64,000 bases of DNA, from contig OY540811.1 in NCBI GenBank assembly GCA_961205875.1, forward strand, positions 23,119,248 through 23,183,247. The letters are read 5' to 3'. Numbering within the stretch: position 1 is the stretch's first letter; each line of letters opens with the position of its first letter. This DNA comes from Sialis fuliginosa. Lineage: Eukaryota > Arthropoda > Insecta > Megaloptera > Sialidae. Positions 45,462-57,909 of the stretch are shown piece by piece. Made by a program: the position numbers and the translations under genes. The notes under the pieces were generated by a model. The model did no database searches. It saw nothing but the letters and a program-made list of their open reading frames with translations, and was not told the DNA's origin.

Positions 45462-48400
45462 CTTGTAAAACTTTTTCTCTTACGATTTGTTTTTGCAAAT
45501 ATTTGTATATTTCTTACAATTAAAAAGAAGAAACATTATTAAAAGACTTAAAAGTTAACGATGTTACAGACCAATTTTTGTATAATTTTTTTTTATCCAG
45601 ACAAAACATCAAACATTTTTTTCAACATTCATAATATTTTTCATAAACGAACAAATAGCATAAAAAAATTTGTAATAACATAAATATTTATTATATTTAT
45701 ATGACGTAAGTTAACAATAGCGTAACAAGAAATATAGATAATAAATAAAATACTTACCTACTTTACAAAAGAAAATTTTGTTATTTGTACATAATCTAAA
45801 TATAAAATAACTGGAAACAAAATTATTGAAGATGTAATTATTTAGGTTAAATTATGCATATACATTTCAATATTTTCATCAAGCAATAAAATAAGAAATA
45901 AACAATTTGAACACAAATGACAAGAGATGTTAAGATAATGCAATGTTTAAATGGTTTCTTAGAAATTACCGAACGAAACTCGTTCTCAAAAAACGTAATG
46001 ACGTAGGCTGTGCTTCTTTGACCCAGAAAAATAAAATCTTTTTACTCCATTTACTACAAAATTATACATAGGTAACGTTTTATTACTTTTCACAAATAAG
46101 GAACATGGTTAAAAATTGACACATATAGAAAAGTGTTCTATTTTTTTAATATTATACATATAATATAAATTAAATGTAACTCAAAATATACTTTTAATTC
46201 ACTTTTGTAAAAAATAAAAATAAATATATATGGTAAGTGGAGGGGAAATAGGTGTGAGGGGTAATTGGATGGTATTTTTTATAAAATTAATTAAAATTAA
46301 TTTAACCTTAACAAATTCAGATATTCTGAAGGTTTTTCCTTACTATTTATTATTAGATATTTGATGTTCCAACATTAAAAGTTTTTTGCACGTTAGATCC
46401 TTCATAAACATGTTCATTGTTCTTAGTTGTAAATTTTAATTAATTTTATATTCAATATTTAATATCCTTTATAAAATCAAGTCGTTAATATTAGTTAACG
46501 TTAGTAAAAAATAAAAATCAATATCTAATTAAAACTACTGACAACCTAGGCAATTTAAAATTTAATTAACAGTATTTATAATGTTAGAAACGTGAAACTG
46601 AACTTTGTTTATATGTTTAATGAAAAATAATTAACCTTGTATAATCCTTTACATCTTTATAGAATGTATGTCATATATTTCATGTCAGCAATTTCAATAG
46701 AAAATTTTAATCATGTTCGTATCGCTACTTTGTTTCAAAAATATGAATTTAACCCGGAGGCAGTAGATACATTTATTCCGGGAATATAAAAACGATAATA
46801 TTTTTTATATAATACAAGCAGTTAGTTTATATGTATTGGAGTCATTAAGAAACAGATTTTTAAATAAAAGAATTTAAGGATGTGATTTAATAATATATCG
46901 ATTTCAATTTATTAAAAATTGTATAATATATTAAGTTGATTTTCAGTATCTTAGTAAATAGGTCTTTTATACTAATAACTCATATACATATAGGCATTCA
47001 TATATTTTAGAATATTGTATCAATAATAAATATTACAATTTAAAACAAAATTCAGAACGAATACCATAATAAATACGCCATACTCCAGGTTAACTTAGTG
47101 GTTCAATTTGTTAGCTGTGTCAAAATGATGAACTTAATGAATGTTGTTCTAAAAAAACATCCATCAAAAAGTTTGAAAATACAAACCATATATAGACACA
47201 AAAAATCAATACTCAATACACAAACACATGTTACTGTAAAATTAAATTAATAACAAAATATTTTTTCGGTCTATTTCACAAACAAAAAAATGCGATACCT
47301 ACACAATATAAAAAATAGTAACGTAACTAAATAGAATAACGCAGGTAACCAACGTTAGACATATTTTCAATCTATTTCTTTCACAAGTAAGTTAAATCAT
47401 TTATGTGTTTATGTATTAAAATATAACCATTAAGTTTTATGGTGGGTTGGATAAATTAAAATAATTATCCATTAGTAAATCGTACCTTTAGTAACCAAAT
47501 TCTATATTTATAAATTTACAATTTTATTTATTGCATTTCAAATCAGTTAAAATATAGATACCAATTCATTTAAAATACATATATATAATAAATATATCAA
47601 GATTTATTGAAATGAAAAAAACATTAATAAGAGAAAGATAATTTCTAAATAAAAATAAAAATAGATTGAAATTGACAATGAAAAATAATGTCACAATGAA
47701 TCGGGATTGTCACAATTAAATATTACGAGACGTTCGACAAAAGTTTCAATAATATAAATAACATTTCGTGTTAAAAAACTATGTTACTATTACTACGAAA
47801 AAACAATAAAGTATTCTTGGCATTTAAAAATTAATATATTGATCTAACCTCCAAATTCCACTGTTTAATATTAGCCAATGTTTATCTTGGTAACTTTTAT
47901 CACCTGTATATTTAATATGTGTTACTAAAATAAGTTCTTTTTTAAAAATAGTTTTGACAATTTTATTGTATATTTTAATACATAAGTGCCATTAAAATCT
48001 ATTTTAAGATATTCAACTTTTATTTTGTATTGGTAACTAGTAGTTTGAACTTACCGTAAATATAATTTTTACATAACTATTTTTGGTATTTAAAATCAGA
48101 ACATAAGAACTAACTAGGTATCAAAATATTTAGTGTGGTGAATTTTTTGCATTCATTGTATGTAACGTAATCTTAACTGAACTATATTTTTCTTACGTAT
48201 TTTTTGGCACTGAAAACTAATTTAACAATAAAAAAGCTCGTTGACCCTAAAAATAGTCGCACAGCGATAAAAAAATAAGTATCATCTACAAAATGTATTC
48301 ATTAGATTTGGCTTTTAAAATTGATATAAATTTGACGATAATAAAAAATCTTGGGGATCAGCAAGCTTTTTATTGTCAAATTCGTCTTCAGCACTCAAAA

Positions 48401-48599
48401 ATACATAATAAAATTATAGTCCGGTATTTTTTTTGTAGGGATGTGTTATTATTTAACTTAATATAAAATTCTAATTCAAGTTAAAACACCTACTGAATAT
48501 TTAATTTCGCGGTTTATTTATTTAATCTGTCAAAATCCAATTAAGTGAGTAACAATTGACTTGCAAATCTCAACTAAAAAAAATCAAGTGTCTCTTGAA
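45462..48599. other. 3.1-kb gene-free AT-rich stretch
   Basis: No supported gene or element. A GC-bearing inverted word AACCCGGA…TTCCGGGAA occurs at 46750-46790. Otherwise it is uniform AT-rich DNA. Confidence 0.45.
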
Positions 48600-48810
48600 A
48601 AGCAGATTACGCCTACCTTCGCTAATAGACGAATAACGCGTACGTCCCAGTCACCCTCTGATTATTCAGGATCACCGCTGAAACCGTTTCTACCACCGGC
48701 GCGGGCGTCTCGAACGCGTGGGCGTACGTGTACCTTAGAATCGATTTTGTCTGTCACATCTCTGTGTAATTGCTTTGCGGTGCGGCGGGTGTAGGTACGT
48801 TTGTTTGATT
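48600..48810. promoter_or_regulatory. CpG-rich island, candidate first exon or promoter
   Basis: About 200 bases of high GC and dense CpG (ACGCGTACGTCCC, ACCGGCGCGGGCGTCTCG, AACGCGTGGGCGTACGTG, TGCGGTGCGGCGGGTG) in AT-rich surroundings. On the + strand it ends with a good donor (GTGTAG|GTACGT at 48793-48800), and a frame without stops covers the island. On the minus strand GCGAAG|GTAGGC near 48613 is another donor-like site. This fits an unmethylated promoter with a 5' exon, direction undecided. The + frame has no ATG within the island, so I do not call a protein. A GC-rich transposon relic is the alternative. Confidence 0.35.
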
Positions 48811-49592
48811 AGAACGGGGGGATTTTTTTTGTTTTGATATATTTTATTTCTATAACTGTTTGAAAATATAATATTTTACAATTACAGAAAAAAAACACAC
48901 AGGTGTATATTTATTATAGGACCAGGTATTTATTTCTGTGACTATTGATAATATCAAAAAAGTTCAATTAAGAAATAGCTCCGGTTTTTTAATGTGAAGA
49001 GGAATATGACATCTAAATTTATAAACCTTTGCTCGCTTAGCGCCCTCGACAGGCAATTTTTTTTTTATTAACTAGAACGGTATACTTTTTATTTCATAGA
49101 ACTGTAAAACATCTTGATCTGGATAACTTTTGTATAAAACATTTTTTCTTGGAGTAATTGATTTAGACGTCATTTTATATTATAAAAATTTAATTTAGAA
49201 ATGTATAGTTGTTAGTTAAATCAAGTAAACTAAAATAATAATATTAGTTATTATTGAAATGCATGTATTTATTATAAAAAATACAATTATATGTAATTTA
49301 AATTTTACTTTTTGAAAGTAAATTAATTTTTAATTTGTGAAAGTAAAAAAGTATGTAGGTACTATACAGAGTATATAATTATAATTATATACCCTGAATA
49401 CAGTAATATACACTTTGTAACTATTGTAACTGAGCGTCTCTGAAATAATATGTTTCTCCTCTACCCCTATATATTATAAATAGTATTAGTATAATATTTT
49501 TATTTAAAGCTATTACCGACACTGTATATGTTCTATTGTGAATATAATTGTATGTATAATTAATATCATATTTAAATTCTGCAATGCATTGA
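48811..49592. other. gene-free AT-rich stretch
   Basis: No gene supported. A short imperfect palindrome TATACAGAGTATATAATTAT…ATATACCCTG lies at 49362-49396. Confidence 0.4.
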
Positions 49593-50192
49593 ATCTCTAT
49601 ATAAAAATGAATGTTTGTTTGTATGAGGCTTATAGACTCGGGAATTACCAAACCGATTTCAATGCGGTTTTCACTAGTAGTTAAATAATTTTTCTGTGCA
49701 TATTTGTGGCTATTAATTCTTTATAAAAACCTAAGATTTAACATCAAAAGACCAAAAAATCTTTATCAAGTCGTGTTTTGTTTCCATGATATCACAGCGT
49801 ACAAATAGCATTTATATAAAAACATAAGCTAAATTCATATTTTATTAATTTATGTGATATTATGATCATATTTCTTTTAATTGGATGATTTTTGATACAT
49901 ATTACCAATTAAATTTTTTGAAGTATATATATTAAAAATTGAAACATAAAGAAACATTTCACTTCCAAGAAAGGTGAAGTATCGAAATTGATTGATTGTT
50001 GCTAACCTATTTAAATATTTTTTGATTTTCATATAAATTCTAAGACAGGATTTGGTATTTCCTGGGAGTTTGAAAATATAATTTTACACAATTTTCTCAA
50101 TAACTACCGAACGGATTCTATTTCGGTTTTCAATAATGAAAAGGTTAGGTTTAGGTATATAGTTTGTGGATATTTTGTGTTAATTTCATGAA
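49593..50192 (+). mobile_element. TCTATATAAAAATGAAT family element, most complete copy (Helentron-like?)
   Basis: Starts TCTCTATATAAAAATGAATG, then TTATAGACTCGGGAATTACC, ATTTCAATGCGGTTTTCACT, TCTTTATCAAGTCGTGTTTT, an AT-rich middle, then ATTTCCTGGGAGTTTGAAAA, ACCGAACGGATTCTATTTCG and GGTTAGGTTTAGGTATATAG. The same block order on the opposite strand at 9890-10410 and a fragment at 30328-30505 define the family. 'Gene-less, TATAAAAATGAAT start' resembles insect Helentrons in my memory; the 3' end is not decisive. Confidence 0.55.
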
Positions 50193-50599
50193 GTTGGAAA
50201 AAAAAACAATTCGCGGTAAACACTGTGTTGTGAGCATATTGGGTGTGTACGTTGAGTGGTGGTCACGTTGGGTGGGCTTGTTGAATATTTTATTATTGTG
50301 GATATTTACTCGGGTAACACCGAGTCCAATGCGCTAATTTTCTATAGCAAATATCACCATAACTTTTGTAGCAATATATTCCTTTTCTTCTTAAAATACA
50401 TACCATCGTCAATTTTTTTTTCGATCGCGTGCTTTTTACATATTAAATGGTTAAAAAAAAGTTAAACAGGCACATATTAAAAAATATTTGAGACATATAA
50501 AAATTGTTTAAAAATTAAATGGTTAACCGCTAACCAATGACAATGCATGTGAATACTTTATCGATATTTATTAAAATTCTTCGGTAATAATGAACTATG
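50193..50599. other. gene-free stretch
   Basis: A frame at 50256-50465 does not begin with a convincing start and has the composition of translated AT-rich DNA. Nothing supported. Confidence 0.35.
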
Positions 50600-50651
50600 C
50601 TGGTGATTTTAATACGAGAAAGCACTGTGCAATCACTTGACAGATGTTTTT
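50600..50651 (-). mobile_element. fragment of the GCTTCTCG-hairpin family start
   Basis: GCTGGTGATTTTAATACGAG followed by AAAGCACTGTGCAATCACTT is the reverse complement of the family's start seen at 36308 and 37973. An AGGGTTCC MITE begins at the very next base, so that MITE probably inserted at this remnant's edge. Confidence 0.5.
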
Positions 50652-51097
50652 AGGGTTCAAAAGAAACCCTATTAATCTCACTTTGTCGTCCGTCTATCTT
50701 TTTCAGTCAAAGAAAATATCTTGTGAATTATATAAGCTAGATACCTGAAATTTTTACTAAATATGTATGTATAATATTGCCCTACAATTTTTTTGAAATT
50801 TTTTTTTCAAGGTAGTTGCTAAGGAGCAAAATGAGGCAAAAAATATATTTGTTATACCAAAATTTTATAACCAAACCAATGGAATAATTAGACCCATTTT
50901 CTTATTTTTTTCTAAATCAAAAATGGCGCCTACAAGGAGCTTTAAGTAAATTTAAAAAAAACAGTATACCAAAGCATGTAGGGTGTCAAAATGTAGATCT
51001 CAATCAGTAGAATTTCACCCTATTTTTATATTTTTTTCCAACTCAAAAATGCACCTGTGGCTCCAAACAGTCTACGTAGTACATAATTCGGAACCCT
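50652..51097 (+). mobile_element. AGGGTTCC-family MITE, full-length copy
   Basis: Begins AGGGTTCAAAAGAAACCCTA and ends ACATAATTCGGAACCCT: terminal inverted repeats AGGGTTC and GGAACCCT. Internal landmarks CTCACTTTGTCGTCCGTC, AATTATATAAGCTAGATAC, TTTTCTAAATCAAAAATGGC and CACCTGTGGCTCCAAACAGT match copy 1. Its 446 bp is the best estimate of family length. Confidence 0.75.
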
Positions 51098-54000
51098 TAT
51101 GACATACATCCGTTTAAGTCATTTTTATTTAAAGTAACATTTTATGTTAATGTAACTACTGTCACATTTTTTTTAAATCCCATTGTCAAGCTTATTATTA
51201 TTATAGGTATAATAAAAATTTAAAACTATATGTTTACAGATTTCCGTCAAGATCCATAACCAAATGTATAGACATAGTAAATAATAGGCTTTCAACATTA
51301 ATCTTCGTAAGAAAACAAACAAAACAAAAACGTTTTATACTAAAAATAAACAAGTCAAATTAAAGTAACATTACACAGGACTGTTATACATTCATTTTTA
51401 TAATCCCATTATCTAAAAATTTTACTGGAAATATTTATGTCTCCTCGTTTTGATCGATTACAGACTTTACCTTGGAATATATTCAGTGTCTCTTCATTAA
51501 CAGTTATGATAATCATTGTTTACAAAGGTTATAGTCCACTTAGCTCATATATTTATAAACGTTCCTAAATTATTTGTAGAGGTCAAAAATTTCCAAACGA
51601 GTCTAGTCTTGGATATGACCCCAGTAATGGTTATTTTTTAATTAAATGTACTGAATTAGAAATACTTGTTGATATTTGATTACTAACATTTCTGAATATT
51701 AATCTATATACATTTAACTTTCTTACATCGTGATTTGATGACAATCGGCGAATAGGTGTCAAAATGGTGGATATTTAAACTAATTATTAGTATAATTTAT
51801 TTATTACTTATTATATTATCATAGAAACTGTTTTACATTGTTTCAAATTTGACGATTCTTTCTTTTATATCTTTCGTTTCTTAGTACTTTTCATTTTGTA
51901 ATCATTAGCAAGTGTCCATCACTGCGCGTTCATTACTAGTTTTACTTTATCCATTATTGGAGAAATAATATAAACAAAATAAAAGGCTATAATTTAAAAA
52001 CAAACTATATTTGCGGACTTTGATAATTAAATTGATTAAATAAAGAGTTACTTGTTTTATTAGTAACATGAGTTCATGAGAATTACAAATAAGAAACCCA
52101 TAAATCACAAAAATAGTAAACCTTGCTCTTATAGCGGCTATAACTGGTGCCAGTACCTTATTTAGTTTTACGATCTTTGTGTTAGTTTAATACAAAATTA
52201 AAATTATTTTGAAGTAATAAATATATTATTACAAGCATATGAGAGAAGTTATAAACACACATAATGTTTTAATGTACAAATGTATAAACAACAAACATAC
52301 CAAAAAACGGTTATAGTATATCAAATAAAAAATAACAGTATCTAAAACGAAGTAATCATATAAACAAATATGATATATATTATGAAAATTAACGATATTT
52401 ATATGATACTTGTAAACTAATATTTTTATATCAATTTAGGTCATAGTATTATTTTCTCGGAACTCCTTCATATTTAGGTTACATACATATTTACTAAGTA
52501 ATTAAGTTTGTAAATAATTATAAACATTTCATTCATTTGTAGGTTTTTAAAAAATAGTCATAAAACATAAATAATTGATTTAAGAATTATCTGTTTGTTT
52601 GGTATCTATACAAAATTTTAGTTTATTAATTTTTCTACAAACCTAAATTCTTAATTTTTTGAAGTTATTTTCAAATTAAATACTATATTTATAAATTTTA
52701 TATCTTACAAAAATATACTCACTTCACTTTTATTAGGATTATACGATTATAAGATTTATTTTTTTGTAGCCTTTAATTGATTAAGCAAAGAGACAAGTAA
52801 ATAAAATTAATGGTAGTTACTTTCTTATACATTTTGTAATTTTAGGTGTTTTTTAAGCATATATTATATATATATTGTACTACAAGGTTGTTTTATCTTA
52901 TTTACGAAAAAAATTAAACAAATATCGCATGAACATACCTTCTAACTTCTTATGCATACCCGTAATTTGAGGTACATGAAAATATTATTCAGTTAAGATA
53001 ATCATAAAAGTTTTAGTACAAAAAATAAATAACATCGCTTAATTTTAACGTGAATATCAGAAAACAAAATCATTAAATATAATTTTAATAAGATGTGAAT
53101 AAAGTGAGAACACCGTCTGAAAATCGTAAATTATACACAAAATCTTGGATCATTAAATGTTTTGCAGATCTTATAAGAACGATAAATTTTGATTGTCTTT
53201 AAAACAGTTATTATGTAGAGCAGCAAACGTAATAAAACCGTCAGAAGAAAATTGAAATATGGAATATAAAAAAATATGTAAATAAGTGCGTGATATATTT
53301 CTTAATTTACACACTGCTTTCAGTAGGCATTTGTATTTTCCTTTATTTTATACATTCGTAATTATTATTTATGAGCGTCCTCAAAAAATTATGGAAAAAT
53401 AAATCGGGATTTCTTAAATTAAAGTTTCAATGGAACCATATAAAAATAAGTTAACAGGCGCATCTACCTGAACTCATCGAAAATGAACGTTTTCTTAGGA
53501 ATTTTTTTAGGCAGTACAAAGTTAACAAATAAATAAAATAAAAACGGTATGTTATTTATTGATCATTGATGTTTGAAAAACTGTTTACAAAATATTTTTT
53601 TTTTTGTAAGAAAAAAGTTAACTATATCCCACTTCATAAAATTTGACGCCAACATTATTTTCTTCTTTAAACAATCTTAAATATGAAAATAATATCATCA
53701 ATACTAAAAATAGAGCTCGAGTAATCTTAATAAGTAGATATAATATATAAAGAACATATTCAAGCTGCTCCAATTTTTGGAAACAGTTTTACAAAACGTG
53801 GTTTATTTTGAATGAGAAATGATGTCAGCTAAGAATATTTTGCGTGACAAAAAAGTAACAACTTCTCATACCTTGCCTGAAACGTGTTGCGACAGAACAA
53901 TTCTATACAATTACATTTACGTAGGTTAGTAATAAGCCGCACGTGGAAGATAAATATCATACAATCAAAAACACGCATTCACATTTTCACGCAGATACAT

Positions 54001-54845
54001 ATGATGTGAATAGCACATACAGAATGTAGAATTCAGAACAGTACAAAAGAATCTTATTGGTACATATTTTAGACATACACAAATATTTGATTTCCTATTA
54101 ACATTTCTATCACCTAGAAAATGTCATTTTTTATGTAAAGAACCTCGCACAAAACAATGTAAAAACGGGTACACGGAAAAAAATAATTTTCGAAAAATAA
54201 GGCGTGATTTTTAAAGAAGTAAATTAATTAGGAAAAATTGTCGTATAGCCCAGTAATTTAGACATTTCATGAGATACTCAATATAAATTGATGGGTAAAC
54301 TGCAAACATTACCTACAGCTTAAAATTATATTATTACAGTTTCAGAGATTAAAATATTCAAAGTGGCCAAGAAAAAATTTAGTTAGCAAAAATACAGAAT
54401 TATTATTGAAAATATCTTATGATCGATATTTGTAACACGTTGTCTAGCAATTTATAGAAATAAACGCAAGTTAACTCTCGTCAGTAATGTGTTTTTATGT
54501 TGCTTCTAGAAGTAGAAGATCTTAGAAAAAAAAAACAAACAGTAAGTTACAATACATTTAAAATTTATGTTAAAGTATACATTTATATTTGAGTGGGCCA
54601 ATTTTCCAACCGAACTCGGCTACTCTCCTACGTGAAATTCTAAGAAAAAATGCCCATGAAACTATAGGTACCTCTACACTCAACTTTAATTCGGCACATT
54701 TATGATTGAAAATTTTAAGTTTGTTTCCAAAACTGGCGCCAGGTGGCGCTCAAGAAAAAAATGAATGTCAAATTCGGAATCCTCGTATCCAAAAACCCGT
54801 GGGTTGGTGTTTTGCTTAAAAAAATCAATGAAAAATTGTAAATTC
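51098..54845. other. 3.7-kb gene-free AT-rich stretch
   Basis: No gene supported. It contains the second copy of the 22-bp word (52143-52164) and, at 54590-54790, GC-richer repeat-like DNA with TGGCGCCAGGTGGCGCTC that resembles other insect dispersed repeats. No element boundaries could be set. Confidence 0.45.
52143..52164. repeat. 22-bp word, second copy
   Basis: Identical to 44266-44287 in the same orientation. Here it is preceded by a short inverted word ATAGCGGCTAT (52132-52142). Confidence 0.5.
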
Positions 54846-54848
54846 TTA

Positions 54849-54953
54849 TACCGTGTTTAGATCAAAGAAAACAAAACAGCAACACGGTGTTTTAAAACAC
54901 TTCGTATTTAAAAATGTATGTTTGTATTGTTTTTTTTCGGTCTAAACACGGCA
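54849..54953. mobile_element. 105-bp PIF/Harbinger-like MITE (TTA target site), copy 2
   Basis: TTA flanks both sides (54846-54848, 54954-54956). The ends TACCGTGTTTAGATC and (complement) TGCCGTGTTTAGACC are inverted. The inner AAAACAAAACAGCAACACGG block matches the 41.4 kb copy. The right arm has lost part of its AAACAG-CAAC block. Confidence 0.75.
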
Positions 54954-54956
54954 TTA

Positions 54957-57000
54957 TAGTATATTTTTTCCGTGTACAGTCAAATTAACTGAAACTAAAG
55001 TATAATGTAGCTCGTGACTTGCTGATTAAGTATTTTCATTGGCACAAGGTCCGAAAATAACCAGTTTTTGTGTTAATTATTTAAAACTTAATCCAAAACC
55101 ATATTAGTTTTTTGTTTCTCATGTTTGATCATAAATACTAAAAGTAGTTACTATACAAATTATTAACAAATCACAAAATTAATTTTGAAACTTGATATTT
55201 TTTAATAATTAAAGATACAACTTTTAAAGAATATACAGTTTTAAATGCTTCCATATAGTATTATAATTTTAAACTATCAAAAATTGATTTTTAAAATATG
55301 TAGTTAAATTCAAATTATTAAATGTCAAAATGAAATATATCAAGTTGTAAAACAACCAGCCATAAAGCATCTTATTTTCTGAAATTTCTTTTTATGATCA
55401 AACTCGAGGATGAAATTTAGAACGTAAATTTTCATCAAGTTTCAAAACAAGCTGCAATGTATTTATGAGTTTGTCGTAATATTAACAGAAAAACAAATAT
55501 TTGCATATACTTATGTCTAAAATAACATTGAAATACCATAGTTTAATTCTACACCGTGTAGGATTTATATGGAAATGGTTCCGATCTTTTCAATGATACA
55601 AGAGTGAACTTGAAGATGTCTAGAAATATAATACCTTTACCTATTGGGAATTTTACGTAGGTTTGCGTAACAATATTGATTGATGGAATTTTATCTACAG
55701 ACGTTAATGGAAAATTCATTTCGAGACTTAATTACATCCATTTGATGTACTTGGTTGATTATATTTCACTCTTACTATTTTTACAATTTTTCTGGTAATG
55801 CATTTGCAGATTCTTTGAAAACTTTTAAGAATCTAGAAGTTTTAAATTAACTTTTCATTGATCTGCCGTTCGTATGCTAAAGTAAATTGTATTAAAGCGT
55901 CAATATACTGAAATGTCAATCATTCGAACACAGTGTTCGGAAAAAAAGGAAAAATCATAATGTCTACATATTCAGACGATTTTGATCATATTTATAAATG
56001 TATCACCAAATAGATAATTTTTCTTTCATTTTTTTTTTGACGGTAACAAATAGTACTATAATTGTCCCTTTAAAATGAAATTTTACTTTTCAATATACCT
56101 ATGATTTTTTCGCCGATTTATTATTTTGATATGATATTTTAAAATTAAGATTGCAGGCTAGACTTATAGACTATACTACACACAAATATAGCAAATGTCA
56201 CATTATTTTCTTGTAGGTATATACTCACACATAAAAAATCATTTTAAAGGAGAATTATAGTACTAAACTTTATAAAAAAATACCTGGTTGAAAAAAATAT
56301 GAATATATATTGCCAAAATCGTACTCTTTCGAACTTTTAAGCTATGATATCACAAAAACCTGATGTGTTGGAATAATATAGACAAATGATTATGTTTCAG
56401 CGCGCTAAAAACTTTCGGGATCATTTATCAGGATTTGTAACAGAGCAAATATAATTTTATGTTAACCAATGTTATTTAAGAATATTGTAATAAAACAGAT
56501 ATACTTCAAATAATCAATTCATTCTTTTAAGAAATCTAATTTTTGCAATTACAATAATAATGTATAGGTACTCATAAACATTTTTTCATGCATAAATTAT
56601 TACCGAATGCACTTGAACATTGTTTTACAATATATAATGGATTATTTTGAATTAAAATACATTCGTTCGTTTTTTAACTGTTCAATATCATTTTTAATTG
56701 TTTATATTCAAAGCTCATTAAGCAGTGTATGACAACATTGTATTTTATGTATTTTTAGATTTAATACAACGTTAACCACATTATGTTGAAATAACGAAAG
56801 GACATTACTTCGAGCAAAAATCAGAAAGAAATACATCGATCATTAAAAAAATATTATAAAACCTCGCGATCAACACCCACATAACCACATATCTTCAAAC
56901 CAAAATTAATACCCCTTTATAATAACCCTTCAATATGTTCATTTATAAAACCATAATCACCCCTTGCACAACTCTTATAATCCCGGCCGTTCTGTTTATT
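54957..57000. other. 2-kb gene-free AT-rich stretch
   Basis: No supported gene or element. From about 56860 the sequence becomes C-rich, leading into the GAGCTGTC-family copy. Confidence 0.4.
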
Positions 57001-57165
57001 TTGACCTGCTATGACCGGTCCATCAGCAACTTCCCTTTCAATCTTGTGCCCTTCGAGCTCCCTAACACACACCCACAAACTCACACAACATTCTATAAAC
57101 AGAAAGGAACCATGAAGGAGCTGTCTGAAAAGGTCAAACCAGAAAACAAAAAATACCTCACAGTA
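57001..57165 (+). repeat. GAGCTGTC dispersed repeat, copy 4 (best preserved)
   Basis: Blocks in order: ATGACCGGTCCATCAGCAAC, TTCCCTTTCAATCTTGTGCC, CTTCGAGCTCCCTAACACAC, CATAC-like C/A-rich DNA, AACCATGAAGGAGCTGTCTG. Copies at 40482 and 12180 show the same order. Open frames of 86 and 102 codons cross it on both strands (56935-57195 and 56917-57225), a result of its low stop density, and neither resembles a known protein. It may come from an unrecognised retroelement. Confidence 0.5.
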
Positions 57166-57225
57166 AAAAAGAAGATTTACTATACAAAATTCTAAAGATT
57201 TTATCGTGCACATAGTTGTTACCAA

Positions 57226-57907
57226 ATAAGCTTTATTATGTTCATTTTATTTTATATAATTTAATGAGCAATTATAACGAATTATTGTTTTCCGTATTTA
57301 ATTATTTTTTAATTCTTCATGGATTTTTTTTAATTAGAAACAATTTAATGTTCTTATAATCCGTATATTTTCAAAACGATATAAATACTTTTCTGTGATA
57401 TTCAATAATTTAATACTAAAACAATTTCAATAAACCATTCAACAGTTTTCATCATAATAAATACATATTAAGTATGAACTTTGAAAGTTACCAATCCAAT
57501 ATTGAGTTCGGAAACAAAGTTCGCCTTGGCATTTACCGTAAATACAGAAACAAAATTTTCAATAAACGTATCAGTTACTTAAAAAGTTTTCAGTATTTTC
57601 AAATGTCACAGAAATACTTACACGTACCTATACGTATCATCAATCAAAAGTAATTTCAAATTATTTTCCAACAATAATTTTCCGTAAAATAACCACCAAC
57701 TCTTTGAAATTTGTATATTGATATTTTCGTGAAATGTTCCAGATATGTTCCAGCATGATAACATTAAGTAATTTACTTTTGATCAATTGACGTCATAAAA
57801 GCTTACAGGATAATAATACTCACATCTAATTCTTCTTAAATGTAAATACATATTTGTATAATTTTAAAACTTGTTTTATATTACATACATATAAACATTT
57901 TTTGACG
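57226..57907. other. gene-free AT-rich stretch
   Basis: Nothing recognised. Confidence 0.4.
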
Positions 57908-57909
57908 TA

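Noticed and set aside
48561..48794. 77-codon frame over the CpG island
   Set aside because: It starts at TTG, has no ATG in the island, and long frames are expected in locally GC-rich DNA. Kept as a promoter/exon candidate rather than a protein.
56917..57225. Overlapping frames of 102 (minus) and 86 (plus) codons
   Set aside because: Both cross a dispersed repeat with homologous but non-open copies at 12, 40 and 5.6 kb, so the openness is not conserved.
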